From contig NZ_PVWK01000005.1 in assembly GCF_003003795.1 (NCBI RefSeq), positions 1 to 36,706 on the forward strand: 36,706 bases of DNA, read 5' to 3'. Both the position numbers and the translations under genes were made by a program. A model generated the notes under the pieces. The model saw only the letters and a program-made list of their open reading frames with translations, had not been told where the DNA came from and made no database searches. Source of the stretch: Stenomitos frigidus ULC18. Its GTDB lineage: Bacteria; Cyanobacteriota; Cyanobacteriia; Leptolyngbyales; Leptolyngbyaceae. Below, in pieces: positions 19,201 through 26,004 of this stretch (its first letter is position 1; each line of letters opens with the position of its first letter).

Positions 19201-19937
19201 TTGGACTGGAGCTGGGCGGTAAATTTGCCTCCCCGTACCAGTACCTGAAAACCGGGACGATCGGTGTCTTGATCGGCTCCCACAAACTTGCCCGCGCTGG
19301 CCGTCAGCGTTACGATCGCATCTTGAGTAATGGCCTGTCCCGCTTCATCAATAATTTGCCCCTCGACCGTCACCGCCGACCGTCCGTCAGCCGGAATGCG
19401 TGGATCGCTAGTCGCCAAAAACTGCAGCCGAGCCGCCGTTTCCTTAACAGTTACGGTAACGCTTGCTGGCGCAGCGCCATCGGGTTGCACCGTCAGCGTA
19501 TTCTCACCTGGCTGCAGTGGAATGTCGTACCAAATCTGCGTGACAGTATTGTCTGCTGCAGGGGGCTGAACCTGAGTTTGCACCGCAGGGTCGAGCGGCT
19601 TTTTGTTCACCGTGACCTGCACCTTCGTTGCCGCCGGATATTGCACGATCAAGCTAGTCGATCGTTCGCCCGTGGCGGTTGGTTGCGGTGCCAAAATGCG
19701 GACAGCAGGCGTCGTTGGAGCAGGTGCGAGTTCCGCTGGCTGAGAGCCTGTTTGGGCAAGTTCTAGACGGGATGAACGCCCCGTTTCAGAGTCTTTTGCT
19801 GGCTCTGTATCCTGGCCGTGCTTGACATGAGGTGAGACAGGCGCACTGGGTAGTTCGCGAGTGTGGGCGGGCGAGATCGCTGCAAACGCACCCAGCAACG
19901 AGGATATCAAGGCCAAACCAAGCGTTGTGTTGCGCAT
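16203..19937 (-). CDS. large outer-membrane beta-barrel protein with N-terminal Ig-like domains
   Basis: 1244 residues from the ATG at 19937, which lies one base after the upstream stop and is followed by a clear signal peptide (LGLALISSLLGAFAAISPAHT). A TTG 14 codons upstream would bury that signal and is less likely. A Pro/Thr-rich linker follows, then an Ig-like module (~75-165: RILAPQPTATG ... LQPGENTLTV) and a Big-1/invasin-like module (~170-260: PADGRSAVTVEGQIIDEAG, IVTLTASAGKF). From ~315 to ~1210 there are dozens of alternating hydrophobic/polar strands typical of a large barrel; the last strand GGFFVGLSLKL is followed by a ~40-residue polar tail. I do not recognise a named family: no TonB box or plug is evident. 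Probably a porin-like or surface-display barrel (inference). Confidence 0.85.
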   Translation of the reverse strand: MRNTTLGLALISSLLGAFAAISPAHTRELPSAPVSPHVKHGQDTEPAKDSETGRSSRLELAQTGSQPAELAPAPTTPAVRILAPQPTATGERSTSLIVQYPAATKVQVTVNKKPLDPAVQTQVQPPAADNTVTQIWYDIPLQPGENTLTVQPDGAAPASVTVTVKETAARLQFLATSDPRIPADGRSAVTVEGQIIDEAGQAITQDAIVTLTASAGKFVGADQDTDRPGFQVLVRGGKFTAQLQSNLAPQKVRIRASVDLREAKPASSGDPNRPLPPIQKANDGRSRSESVLTPAPLAPLAGISPQLPELEAYTQVEFITNLRPFIMSGSVNLRLGAPGTDYYGSFRDFLSLDRINDGSPRFDFGAAAFATGRIGEWLFTGSLNTQRPLNQKCDGTTSLFRDTQACDQVYPVYGDSSTTDYLTPSIDSVYLKLERTSKVPGAGSDFFMWGDYSTPELATASQYYTATNRQLHGFKGNYNLGNFQITGFYANNLEGFQRDTIAPNGTSGYYFLSRRLVKSGSELVYLETEELGRPGTLVERKQLFQGQDYEFDYDRGSLLFRRPVQATEFDLFGRTLVRRIVITYQYEGTGKDTSLYAGRVQYNFARTPGLESWAAASYLNEDQGGSTFALFGLDALIPLGKDTKIIAEYARSTNDSVFRNTIRGNAYRLELNGKLATGILARAYYRSVEENFANNATFSFAPGQTNYGAEVSAKVTPTTSLLFQVDREINFGIASAVRGITSVASTGLTDLFNPTRDPIPGTRVDNSLTTIRVGVLQKLGTAELGFDFVNRTRDDRIDPGLLAKGSSQLVSRLNLPLARTLLFRAQNETNIATPDPLYPNRTTVALDWAVMQGVTLRLAQQFLSETSLYRTNSITSLDTIVDQRLTENTSFTGRYSILTGGNGLTNQGAIGLNHRIKIAPGLRATLGYERIFGDIFAYTTAGQQFAQPVAVGQSAASLGITGGDSYSVGLEYLDNPNFKATGRFEYRSSKAGDNMVISGGAAGKLSPALTALARYDQGNFANQLLTNAGLGDTINLKVGLAYRDPSSDKFNALFRYEYRQNPSYIPDTLLFSSGTGSTVNLFALEAIYAPNYRWEFYGKFALRSTKSYVAKDLLGTNSITLAQLRTSYRLGYRWDVAGEVRWIGQPDSGYQEVGFVAEVGYYVTPNLRVAAGYSFGDAQDRDFGDRDRGGFFVGLSLKLDQLSDIFGFKRNVAPPQQQESVIKPVADASVSPEATPAVDGGQGK

Positions 19938-19938
19938 A

Positions 19939-20901
19939 CTACCGCTGTCCCCCTTCTTTAAAGCTAGGTGTAACGGCAAAATTCATGCGCACGGTGCTGC
20001 CCGGAGCCAGACGGACTAGACGCGAAGGGCTATTTGCCTCAATGCGATACAGGTTTGGAGCCGAAATGTAGCCTGGCAGACTGGTCAAATCCAGTGTGCC
20101 GGTACGAGTCCCCGAAATGACGTACGACAGCGAAAACAGACCACTCGCATCCGTTGTGACACGATTGCCGTCATCCATGAAAATCACTGCATTGGGAACT
20201 CCCGGCTCTCCGGGCTGCTGTTCCCCATCAAAGTTTTTGTCTACAAAAACGCGCCCAATGATGGTGCCGCAGTCAGCCAAAATACCAGGACGGATTTGCA
20301 GCTTGTAGCTGGCAACATTGCTCTGCACTGGCGTTGTTGCGGTTTGTCCCTGGGCAACCGCCAGATTTCTGCCCGTGCCTCGGATGGCATCAGGTGTTAA
20401 AAGTGCGGCATAAACCAGCGTCAGCGTTTGCTGAGGAGCAAGGCTGGGATAGGTAAACGTGACCGTGCGTCCGCTCACTGTTGGCGGCGCGATCGAGACT
20501 TGCGTCGCATTGCCGCCAGTTGACAGCGAACCCCGCACCGACTTAGCGATGAACTGCAGACCTAGCGGGAGTGTATCTGTCACTCTCAACGGCGTGACCG
20601 TTGTTTCACCTGTATTTTTGATTTGCAGGCGATAAACAACCGTATCACCTGGCTCAGCAGCAGCCCGATCGGCCGTTTTAACGATTTCTAAGCTCGATCG
20701 ACTCGCTGCTGCGGTAAACGTCGTCGGATTAGAGTTGGCAGACCGATCAGGCCCTCCTGGCCTGTCCTTAAACTTCGCTGAAGCAGTATTCGTGATCACA
20801 ACGTCATCAGCAACAACGGGCAAAGCCGAAGAGAACAAGCCTCCCAGCAAAACCCCAGCTGCTAAGACGTGGAGAGACCCCAGCCTTGGCAGTTTTTTCA
20901 A
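19939..20901 (-). CDS. exported DUF11 / SdrD-B-like protein
   Basis: First gene of the envelope operon, 320 residues. The start must be TTG at 20901: an in-frame TGA lies five codons upstream, and GAGGAG lies 8 bases before the TTG. A signal peptide (KKLPRLGSLHVLAAGVLLGGLFSSALPVVA) is followed by the typical opening of cyanobacterial DUF11 proteins (ITNTASAKFKD). Residues ~70-200 form the DUF11 sandwich (LEIVKTADRAAAEPGDTVVYRLQIKNTG, LRVTDTLPLGLQF). Residues ~210-300 resemble an SdrD B-like domain (IIGRVFVDKNFDGEQQPGEPGVPNA), which in related proteins binds calcium. It ends one base before the barrel gene, so it is surely cotranscribed. The likely role is a secreted partner or surface component (inference). 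Confidence 0.88.
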   Translation of the reverse strand: MKKLPRLGSLHVLAAGVLLGGLFSSALPVVADDVVITNTASAKFKDRPGGPDRSANSNPTTFTAAASRSSLEIVKTADRAAAEPGDTVVYRLQIKNTGETTVTPLRVTDTLPLGLQFIAKSVRGSLSTGGNATQVSIAPPTVSGRTVTFTYPSLAPQQTLTLVYAALLTPDAIRGTGRNLAVAQGQTATTPVQSNVASYKLQIRPGILADCGTIIGRVFVDKNFDGEQQPGEPGVPNAVIFMDDGNRVTTDASGLFSLSYVISGTRTGTLDLTSLPGYISAPNLYRIEANSPSRLVRLAPGSTVRMNFAVTPSFKEGGQR

Positions 20902-21310
20902 AAACCTTACTCCTCACACTCGTCTAAAACGCAACTCAGTATTTATGCGCTACTGAAGCTAACTAAGAGCAGATGCAAACCTGTCAATAAATTTACAGCA
21001 GGATTGTTGAAACGCAACAAAAAAGCTTGAAATCCCCTACTGAAAAGACCTCTAGGAATACCAAAGCAAACAATACGGCACAATCCCAAAACCGATTGGA
21101 ACACACGCCAAGTAAGTGATTGTACTGAACTTCGCTATAATCTTTTAGAAAAACATAAATTCCGCAAAATATTTATATAATTTAACATTTCGTAAAAGTT
21201 TTTAATAATTCACCTTCGCTACGAAAATGATCGCCAAAAAAGGCACGCTAGCCACTGGCATTGGCGTGACTGACACCAACTCCAAACGATCGCCCTACAG
21301 ATGACCGTCT

Positions 21311-21330
21311 GTAGGAACGTATGCCCCTAC
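21311..21330. repeat. degenerate copy of the GTAGGG...CCCTAC palindrome
   Basis: GTAGGAACG / ATGCCCCTAC arms meet around a short centre, matching the ends of the palindromes at 10460-10485 and 27957-27982 with a few changes. Confidence 0.55.
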
Positions 21331-21406
21331 GAGGGTGTGTCAATGGAATTGAGCGAATTGGTATAACGGCGCCTCCTGCCAACCGTCGAAAATAGGCGTC
21401 AAGGGG

Positions 21407-21434
21407 CGCCACTGGTGCTGCCAAACCAGTGGCG
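21407..21434 (-). terminator. hairpin downstream of trpA
   Basis: A perfect 10-bp stem (CGCCACTGGT / ACCAGTGGCG) with an 8-base loop lies 27 bases past the trpA stop. There is no T-tract in the trpA direction, so termination by this hairpin alone is uncertain. Confidence 0.45.
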
Positions 21435-21461
21435 AGCGAGCTTCGCTTTTCTAGAGCCGTC

Positions 21462-22262
21462 TCATACAGGTGCTATGGAGGCTTTCAGGCTCTGGCAGAA
21501 GGTTGCGATCGCCTGTAGCCCCTGCGCTGGCGTACCGTCCGCCAGCCGTTTCACAAACGCACTACCGACAATGACCGCATCTGCGCCCCAATCCATCACC
21601 TGGCGAGCATGTTCTGGCTGCGAAATACCAAAACCAACCCCGATCGGCTTGTCCGTCACGTTGCGGAGATCTAGTAACAAATCTTTGACGCGTGCCTGCA
21701 CCTGAGCCCGTACGCCCGTTACGCCCGTTGTACTGACCAGGTAAATAAAGCCTTGCGACCGCTCTGCGATCGCCAAAATCCGTTCCTTGGGGCTGGTTGG
21801 CGCAATCAGCAGCGTGACCTCAATGCCAAACTCTGACGCTGGTTTCAGCAACGTTTCTGCCTCTTCGAGCGGTAAATCGGGCACGACTAACCCACGCACT
21901 CCAGCCGCTGCAATTTGCTGCAAATATGGCTCAACGCCTCGATTCAAAATGGGGTTGTAGTAGGTAAACAAAATAATGGGCGCTTGTAGGGTCGGGCTAA
22001 CCGATCGCACCACCTCCAGCACCTGATCCAGCCGCGTTCCTTTTTGTAGCGCTCGTGTTGCTGCCGCCTGAATCACTGGGCCATCTGCCAGTGGATCGGA
22101 ATACGGCACACCCAGTTCAATCAGATCAGCACCACTGCGATCAAGTAATCGCAGCGCCTCTGCCGTTGTCTCCAAATCTGGATCACCGGCTGTGATAAAT
22201 GGAATCAGCGCACAGCGGGCATGGTCGCGCAGAGTTTCAAAGCGTTGCGAAATCGAAGTCAT
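21462..22262 (-). CDS. trpA: tryptophan synthase alpha subunit
   Basis: Cleaves indole-3-glycerol phosphate to indole and glyceraldehyde-3-phosphate; the indole is channelled to TrpB. The 266 residues make a complete TIM barrel. The two catalytic acids fall at exactly the E. coli positions: Glu49 and Asp60 in [19 protein letters not shown]. The phosphate-binding FGISQPEHA and the VVGSAFVK segment near the end are present, as is [12 protein letters not shown] at 22262. It is the last gene after ndhL and the DUF3007 gene, an order common in cyanobacteria, though ~175 bases with repeats separate it from them. No trp attenuator-like leader was seen. Confidence 0.98.
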   Translation of the reverse strand: MTSISQRFETLRDHARCALIPFITAGDPDLETTAEALRLLDRSGADLIELGVPYSDPLADGPVIQAAATRALQKGTRLDQVLEVVRSVSPTLQAPIILFTYYNPILNRGVEPYLQQIAAAGVRGLVVPDLPLEEAETLLKPASEFGIEVTLLIAPTSPKERILAIAERSQGFIYLVSTTGVTGVRAQVQARVKDLLLDLRNVTDKPIGVGFGISQPEHARQVMDWGADAVIVGSAFVKRLADGTPAQGLQAIATFCQSLKASIAPV

Positions 22263-22329
22263 TGAAGAAGTTTTTAGTTTTAGTTTTTAGTTGTTAGAAG
22301 CAGTGAAGCAGTGAGGTATGAGGTAATTT

Positions 22330-22374
<45 letters not shown>

Positions 22375-22433
22375 TTTCTTCATAAAGGTAAAAATCAGAA
22401 GCTTCTTTCACCTTCTGACTCAGACTCCTTTTT

Positions 22434-22454
22434 AGCCTTCAGCCTTCAGCCTTC
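22434..22454. repeat. tandem AGCCTTC heptamers crossing the DUF3007 stop codon
   Basis: Three exact AGCCTTC units. The first lies just past the stop and the next two encode the last residues (KAEG) and the TGA of the DUF3007 gene on the minus strand, so the repeat has shaped that C-terminus. Confidence 0.75.
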
Positions 22455-22753
22455 TCCTTCTCTGCCTCAATTTCCGCTTGAAGCTTTGCTAGCTCCTCTG
22501 GCGTAAGCTCATCGAAACGCTTTTGCAGCACGGCGTCTTCGTAATCCTTGAGCTGCTGGTTGTACGTCATCGTTTGCGTGACAGCCCGGAAGGCATAGGT
22601 GACAACCCAGCCGAGCAGCCCACCCACCAGCACGACTTGCGTCCAGATGCCTGCCTGAATGCTATCTAGACCGGTTCCTTGTAAGAGCAGGTAAGCAAGC
22701 CCACCCGCTACAAACACCCCAAAGCTAATCCCGATCGCGTCAATCCGTCGCAT
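22439..22753 (-). CDS. DUF3007 family membrane protein
   Basis: A 104-residue protein of a family restricted to cyanobacteria and plastid-bearing eukaryotes; biochemical role not established to my knowledge. Two membrane helices are clear (about residues 8-25, ISFGVFVAGGLAYLLLQG, and 38-57, WTQVVLVGGLLGWVVTYAFR), followed by a charged amphipathic tail (~65-104) ending in Glu/Lys/Ala. ATG at 22753, 79 bases after the ndhL stop on the same strand. The repeated pairing of this family with ndhL suggests a link with thylakoid NDH-1, which is inference only. The C-terminal residues come from a heptamer repeat and may vary between strains. Confidence 0.9.
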   Translation of the reverse strand: MRRIDAIGISFGVFVAGGLAYLLLQGTGLDSIQAGIWTQVVLVGGLLGWVVTYAFRAVTQTMTYNQQLKDYEDAVLQKRFDELTPEELAKLQAEIEAEKEKAEG

Positions 22754-22832
22754 CTAATTACAGGTAGGTAGGCAAAACTTACCCTCAAGTGAGGGCAATT
22801 TAAAGTGGGAGCTTAACGCTAGCGATCGCGGC

Positions 22833-23051
22833 TCAGCCAGCAACTTGTCGCCGTTGTGGGCGGAAGTTGAGAAAGGGCGCGAGCAAGAGCAGCCCTGGGA
22901 AGAACATGAAAACCAGGAAATACATAAACGCCCGCTCAAACGAACTGGCGACGTACCAACGCGTATTCAAATAAAAGTAAAGAGCAGCCGGAATGACCAG
23001 TAGAAAGGCACCCGCTAAGACCAGATATAGAACAGCAACCGTGATATCCAT
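22833..23051 (-). CDS. ndhL: NAD(P)H-quinone oxidoreductase subunit L
   Basis: A small membrane subunit specific to the oxygenic-photosynthesis form of NDH-1, needed for cyclic electron flow, respiration and CO2 uptake (ictA in Synechocystis). The 72 residues carry two hydrophobic helices (about 5-27 and 42-62) and hallmark segments [21 protein letters not shown] and [16 protein letters not shown]. Length and sequence fit the family well. ATG at 23051. First gene of the minus-strand run ndhL, DUF3007, trpA, divergent from trnL. Confidence 0.97.
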   Translation of the reverse strand: MDITVAVLYLVLAGAFLLVIPAALYFYLNTRWYVASSFERAFMYFLVFMFFPGLLLLAPFLNFRPQRRQVAG

Positions 23052-23241
23052 AGACTAGAGCGACAAGGGATGGAGCAGTTGCCAACATTCTACCGCTTGC
23101 CCGTCATCAACGCAGCGTTTTTCGAAAGGGGGTGATTGGGGGGCAGTTTTAGGTTGCTGCGATCGCAGAAAACCAAAAGGAAGTTGCACAAAAGCCTCAA
23201 TTGATGGTGGAATAAACAAATGGATGTTTGATGCCATCAAC

Positions 23242-23764
23242 GGGGGCATGGCGGAATGGTAGACGCAACGGACTTAGATAACTGAGCCTTGATCGAGAAA
23301 TCGATCAAGTGACCGCTCTCAAACTCAGGGAAACCTAAATCAAAGAAGAAGGTTAAAGGATGAAGGCTAGAGGATAAAGTCTGGTATTGAATCTGAACTG
23401 TCTTGTTCCTAAGCCTTAAACCTCATACCCCATCCTAGACAAGGCAATCCTGAGCCAAGCCGAGATGATAGTTCTGAGCGACGGGTTCTGGTTTTGAGTC
23501 GTTATTTCAACTCAAAACTCTATAGCTTGTCGGCGCGTTCACAAAGTGGCTCCTTCGGAGCTAGCGCTACTCAAAACTCAAAACTTTCTCCCTCGGAAGG
23601 TGCAGAGACTCGACGGGAGCTACCCTAACGTGTAGGCGAGGGTAAAGGGAGAGTCCAATTCTCAAAACCAGCAGGGTCAACCCCTATTGGCAGCAGCGAA
23701 AGCTGTAAGAGGATGAAAATCCGTTGACTGCAAGGTCGTGAGGGTTCAAGTCCCTCTGCCCCCA
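23242..23764 (+). tRNA. trnL: tRNA-Leu(UAA), split by a group I intron
   Basis: Exon 1 is 23242-23275 and exon 2 is 23716-23764. Joined, they form a full class II tRNA: the 7-bp acceptor GGGGGCA/TGCCCCC, discriminator A, anticodon stem ACGGA/TCCGT with loop CTTAAAA (anticodon UAA), a variable arm, and T-loop TTCAAGT. The interruption falls after the first anticodon base (U^AA), the conserved site of the cyanobacterial and plastid trnL intron. CCA is not encoded. Confidence 0.97.
23276..23715 (+). ncRNA. trnL group I intron, enlarged (440 nt)
   Basis: A self-splicing-type intron. Core elements are recognisable: the P-like segment CTCAGGGAAACCTAAATC near 23324-23341, Q-like AAGGCAATCCTGAGCCAAGCC near 23440, R/S-like GGTGCAGAGACTCGACGGGAGC near 23600, and AGGGAGAGTCCAATTCTCAA near 23648; it ends in G. 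Most cyanobacterial copies are roughly 230-330 bases; here extra sequence sits between P and Q (peripheral P5) and between Q and R (P6), the latter containing a 9-bp hairpin GTTTTGAGT/ACTCAAAAC. No homing-endonuclease ORF is present. Confidence 0.93.
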
Positions 23765-23772
23765 TCCTAAAC

Positions 23773-23806
23773 AGAAACCGGGTTTCTTCAAGAAACCGGG
23801 TTTCTT
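23773..23806. terminator. duplicated AGAAACCGGGTTTCTT hairpins after trnL
   Basis: Two copies of a 16-base near-palindrome, separated by CA, begin 9 bases after the tRNA and reach the stop of the convergent DUF952 gene. Each copy can form a 7-bp hairpin, and the pair a longer one. The T-rich end suits termination of trnL; this motif is also a common repeat in cyanobacterial genomes. Confidence 0.65.
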
Positions 23807-24161
23807 AGTCTTGAGCGTTCTGAGCAATCACGACTGGCGGAAGTGTAAAGCTACCATCGGTATTTGGCTCAAAGTCGATCGCCTGCGTCACAGCATCCAA
23901 ATTCAGCACTCCGTGAAGATGGGGATACTCGCTGCCATGTAGGGTTTCATAGCGAAGTTCTGACTGAACACGATCGCTCTCAAGGCAAAGCAGCATCAGT
24001 CCAGTTTGACCGTGGAAATAGGCATTTGCCGTTGCAACGACTTGCGAGGGCGTCGAACAATGGATAAAGCCTTCAGCCTCAAGCGAATCAGCGCAATAAA
24101 CTCCGTCTTGCTGCGCTTTTTGCCAGTGAGAACGGGACGTAATGTGTAAGATCAGAGCCAT
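23805..24161 (-). CDS. DUF952 family protein
   Basis: A 118-residue cytosolic protein of unknown biochemical role. The family hallmarks are clear: an N-terminal ILHITSRSHWQKAQQDGVY, the central EGFIHCSTPSQV, and EYPHLHGVLNLDAV in the second half. The fold has been compared with ADP-ribosyl/RNA 2'-phosphotransferase-like folds, so a small-molecule or nucleotide-related activity is possible but unproven. It starts three bases after the stop of a 48-residue ORF, with which it is probably cotranscribed. Confidence 0.9.
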   Translation of the reverse strand: MALILHITSRSHWQKAQQDGVYCADSLEAEGFIHCSTPSQVVATANAYFHGQTGLMLLCLESDRVQSELRYETLHGSEYPHLHGVLNLDAVTQAIDFEPNTDGSFTLPPVVIAQNAQD

Positions 24162-24164
24162 GCG

Positions 24165-24311
24165 TTAGGGAAGCTTGCGATTCAAGGTTGCTTGCTGAAA
24201 CGGCTGATAGTCTGTCGTCTGAGACAGCTTGACGGTTGGGAGCAAGCCATCCTTCGCCAGAAACGTTAATAACGCTGTAATAGCGATGGCTCGGAGTAGT
24301 TTGTTTAGCAT
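24165..24311 (-). CDS. small exported or membrane peptide (48 aa), new
   Basis: ATG at 24311 is preceded by an excellent Shine-Dalgarno (GGAGGTGTGAG before ATG). The product starts MLNKLLRAIAITALLTFLAK, a basic N-region and hydrophobic core like a signal peptide or single membrane anchor, followed by a short polar tail (DGLLPTVKLSQTTDYQPFQ...). It ends three bases before the DUF952 start. I recognise no family. The strong ribosome-binding site, sensible composition and tight spacing support a real gene; a leader peptide for DUF952 is the alternative. Confidence 0.65.
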   Translation of the reverse strand: MLNKLLRAIAITALLTFLAKDGLLPTVKLSQTTDYQPFQQATLNRKLP

Positions 24312-24417
24312 CTCACACCTCCAGCAATCACGGCGATTCACATTTGCACGTCAACCGTAGCTTAATGAACTGCGATCGATCGTGCCTCCTCTGTGTGGTT
24401 CACCCGACTGGAGGAAA

Positions 24418-26004
24418 CTACCACGCCAACGCCAAGCCATCGGCTCTGGGTTCTGAAGCAGCGACCAACGTGCTGTTTGTACTCAAGATCATTTGACCTC
24501 TGCCGAAAAAGCTGCCTGGTCGGACGTTGTGACCGCGATCGGCTAGGGCTGCTGCAATGTTCTGGGAAACTGTTGGCTCTAGCAGCACCAAATTATCGCG
24601 CACAAACTGCCAGCGGGGGGCATCCAGCGCTGCCTGTGGATTCATGCCGTAGTCCACCAAATTCACCACCACCTGAAGGTGTCCCTGGGGTTGCATATGA
24701 GCACCCATTACGCCAAAGGGGCCCAGTGGTTGACCGTTACGGGTGAGGAAACCAGGAATGATGGTGTGAAAGGGACGTTTGCTGGGCGCAACGGTATTCG
24801 GATGGCCTGCTTCCAGGGTGAAGCCCACGGCTCGATTGTGCAGCGCGACACCTGTTCCGGGTACGAGAATGCCACTGCCAAAGCCCATGTAGTTGGACTG
24901 GATAAACGACACCATCAGCTCACCATCAGAGGCTGCTAGATAGACGGTGCCGCCTTTGGGTAGTCCTGGTTCAGCGAGAGGAAGGGCCGTGTCGCTGATC
25001 AACTGACGACGATCGCGCGCATACACCTTACTCAACAGCTCTGGATGCTTCAAGAGCATCGAGCCAGCATCGGCAACATAGCGATGGGCATCGGCAAATG
25101 CCAGCTTCATGGCTTCGATCTGCCAGTGATAGACCTCTGGCGATTCACGCGGATAACGGCTGAGATCAAAGCCCTCCAGGATATTGAGTGCCATCAGTGC
25201 CGCAATGCCCTGACCGTTGGGAGGAATTTCCCAAACGGTAATGTCACGATAGTTGGTTGCGATCGGCTCTACCCAATCCGCCTGATGGGCTGCGAAATCA
25301 GCCTGCGTGAGTAGCCCTCCCGTTGCAGCAGCAAAGGCAGCAATTTTTTTGGCCAACTCACCTGTGTAGAAACAGTCCCCACCGCTTTGCGCGATCGCCC
25401 GTAAGGTTTCAGCATGGGCTGGACTACGCCAGGTTTCGCCTGCTGCTGGTGCGCGATCGCCGGGAAAAAAAACCTGCTTAAACGCCTGGAATGCTTCCCC
25501 CTGAAGCGGTAAATAGGTTTTCTCTGCCTGTCTCCAGGCAAGTGCTGTTTCAGGTGAGACGGGATAGCCCTCTTCGGCATAGCGAATGGCAGGTACGAAC
25601 AGTTGTTCAAAGGGTAGCTGTCCCCAGCGTTCCCACAGCGATCGCCATCCCGAAACGGCTCCTGGCACCGTCACACTCAACCAATGTTGTTCAGGAATGC
25701 GATTCATCCCAGCACAATGCTCGGTGGTCAGCGCTTGAGCACTCCGGCCAGAGGCATTCAGCCCATGCAGCTTGCCATCCCAAACTAAAGCAAAGGCATC
25801 GGAGCCAATGCCGTTCGAGGTCGGTTCCACTACCGTGAGGGCGATCGCCGTTGCAATTGCTGCATCAACCGCATTGCCACCCTGCCAGAGCATTTCCATA
25901 CCAGCCAATGCTGCCAGCGGTTGACTGGTGGCGACTGCACCCCGGTTGCCCATCACAACGCGTCGTCCAGAAGGATACGGGTACTGCGTTAACTGAGACA
26001 GCAC
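24418..26004 (-). CDS. gamma-glutamyltransferase-family Ntn hydrolase
   Basis: Member of the family that transfers or hydrolyses gamma-glutamyl groups, for example of glutathione, after self-cleavage into two subunits. The 528 residues contain the family core GNRGAVATSQPLAALAGMEML, GGNAVDAAIATAIALTVVEP, and the IPPNGQGIAALMALNIL block. The processing site is Thr353 in PKGGTVYLA, giving a ~352-residue large and ~176-residue small subunit. The small subunit has FGSGILVPGTGVALHNR and MGAHMQPQGHLQVV, more like the YwrD/acylase branch than classic E. coli GGT. No signal peptide is seen, suggesting a cytosolic enzyme. The start is GTG overlapping the sdhA stop by one base (TAGTG); ATG at codon 18 is an alternative. 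Confidence 0.92.
   Translation of the reverse strand: MLSQLTQYPYPSGRRVVMGNRGAVATSQPLAALAGMEMLWQGGNAVDAAIATAIALTVVEPTSNGIGSDAFALVWDGKLHGLNASGRSAQALTTEHCAGMNRIPEQHWLSVTVPGAVSGWRSLWERWGQLPFEQLFVPAIRYAEEGYPVSPETALAWRQAEKTYLPLQGEAFQAFKQVFFPGDRAPAAGETWRSPAHAETLRAIAQSGGDCFYTGELAKKIAAFAAATGGLLTQADFAAHQADWVEPIATNYRDITVWEIPPNGQGIAALMALNILEGFDLSRYPRESPEVYHWQIEAMKLAFADAHRYVADAGSMLLKHPELLSKVYARDRRQLISDTALPLAEPGLPKGGTVYLAASDGELMVSFIQSNYMGFGSGILVPGTGVALHNRAVGFTLEAGHPNTVAPSKRPFHTIIPGFLTRNGQPLGPFGVMGAHMQPQGHLQVVVNLVDYGMNPQAALDAPRWQFVRDNLVLLEPTVSQNIAAALADRGHNVRPGSFFGRGQMILSTNSTLVAASEPRADGLALAW

Larger units (their letters stand above)
20902..21461. promoter_or_regulatory. AT-rich leader/promoter region of the surface operon
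   Basis: 560 bases without a gene, between trpA and the surface operon, both on the minus strand. It contains a strongly AT-rich block at about 21128-21222. A perfect TTGACA on the minus strand at 20987-20982 could be a -35 box, but its expected -10 (around 20964-20959) is poor, so the start site is uncertain. It also holds one palindromic repeat (21311-21330) and a hairpin after trpA (21407-21434). The long leader leaves room for regulation. Confidence 0.4.

Noticed and set aside
19188-19766. 192-codon plus-strand frame inside the barrel gene
   Set aside because: Arg/Cys-rich antisense frame over a clear signal-peptide and Ig-domain coding region.
23776-23806. CRISPR-like repeat pair
   Set aside because: Only two adjacent palindromic copies with a 2-base gap, no spacers and no cas genes in the window.
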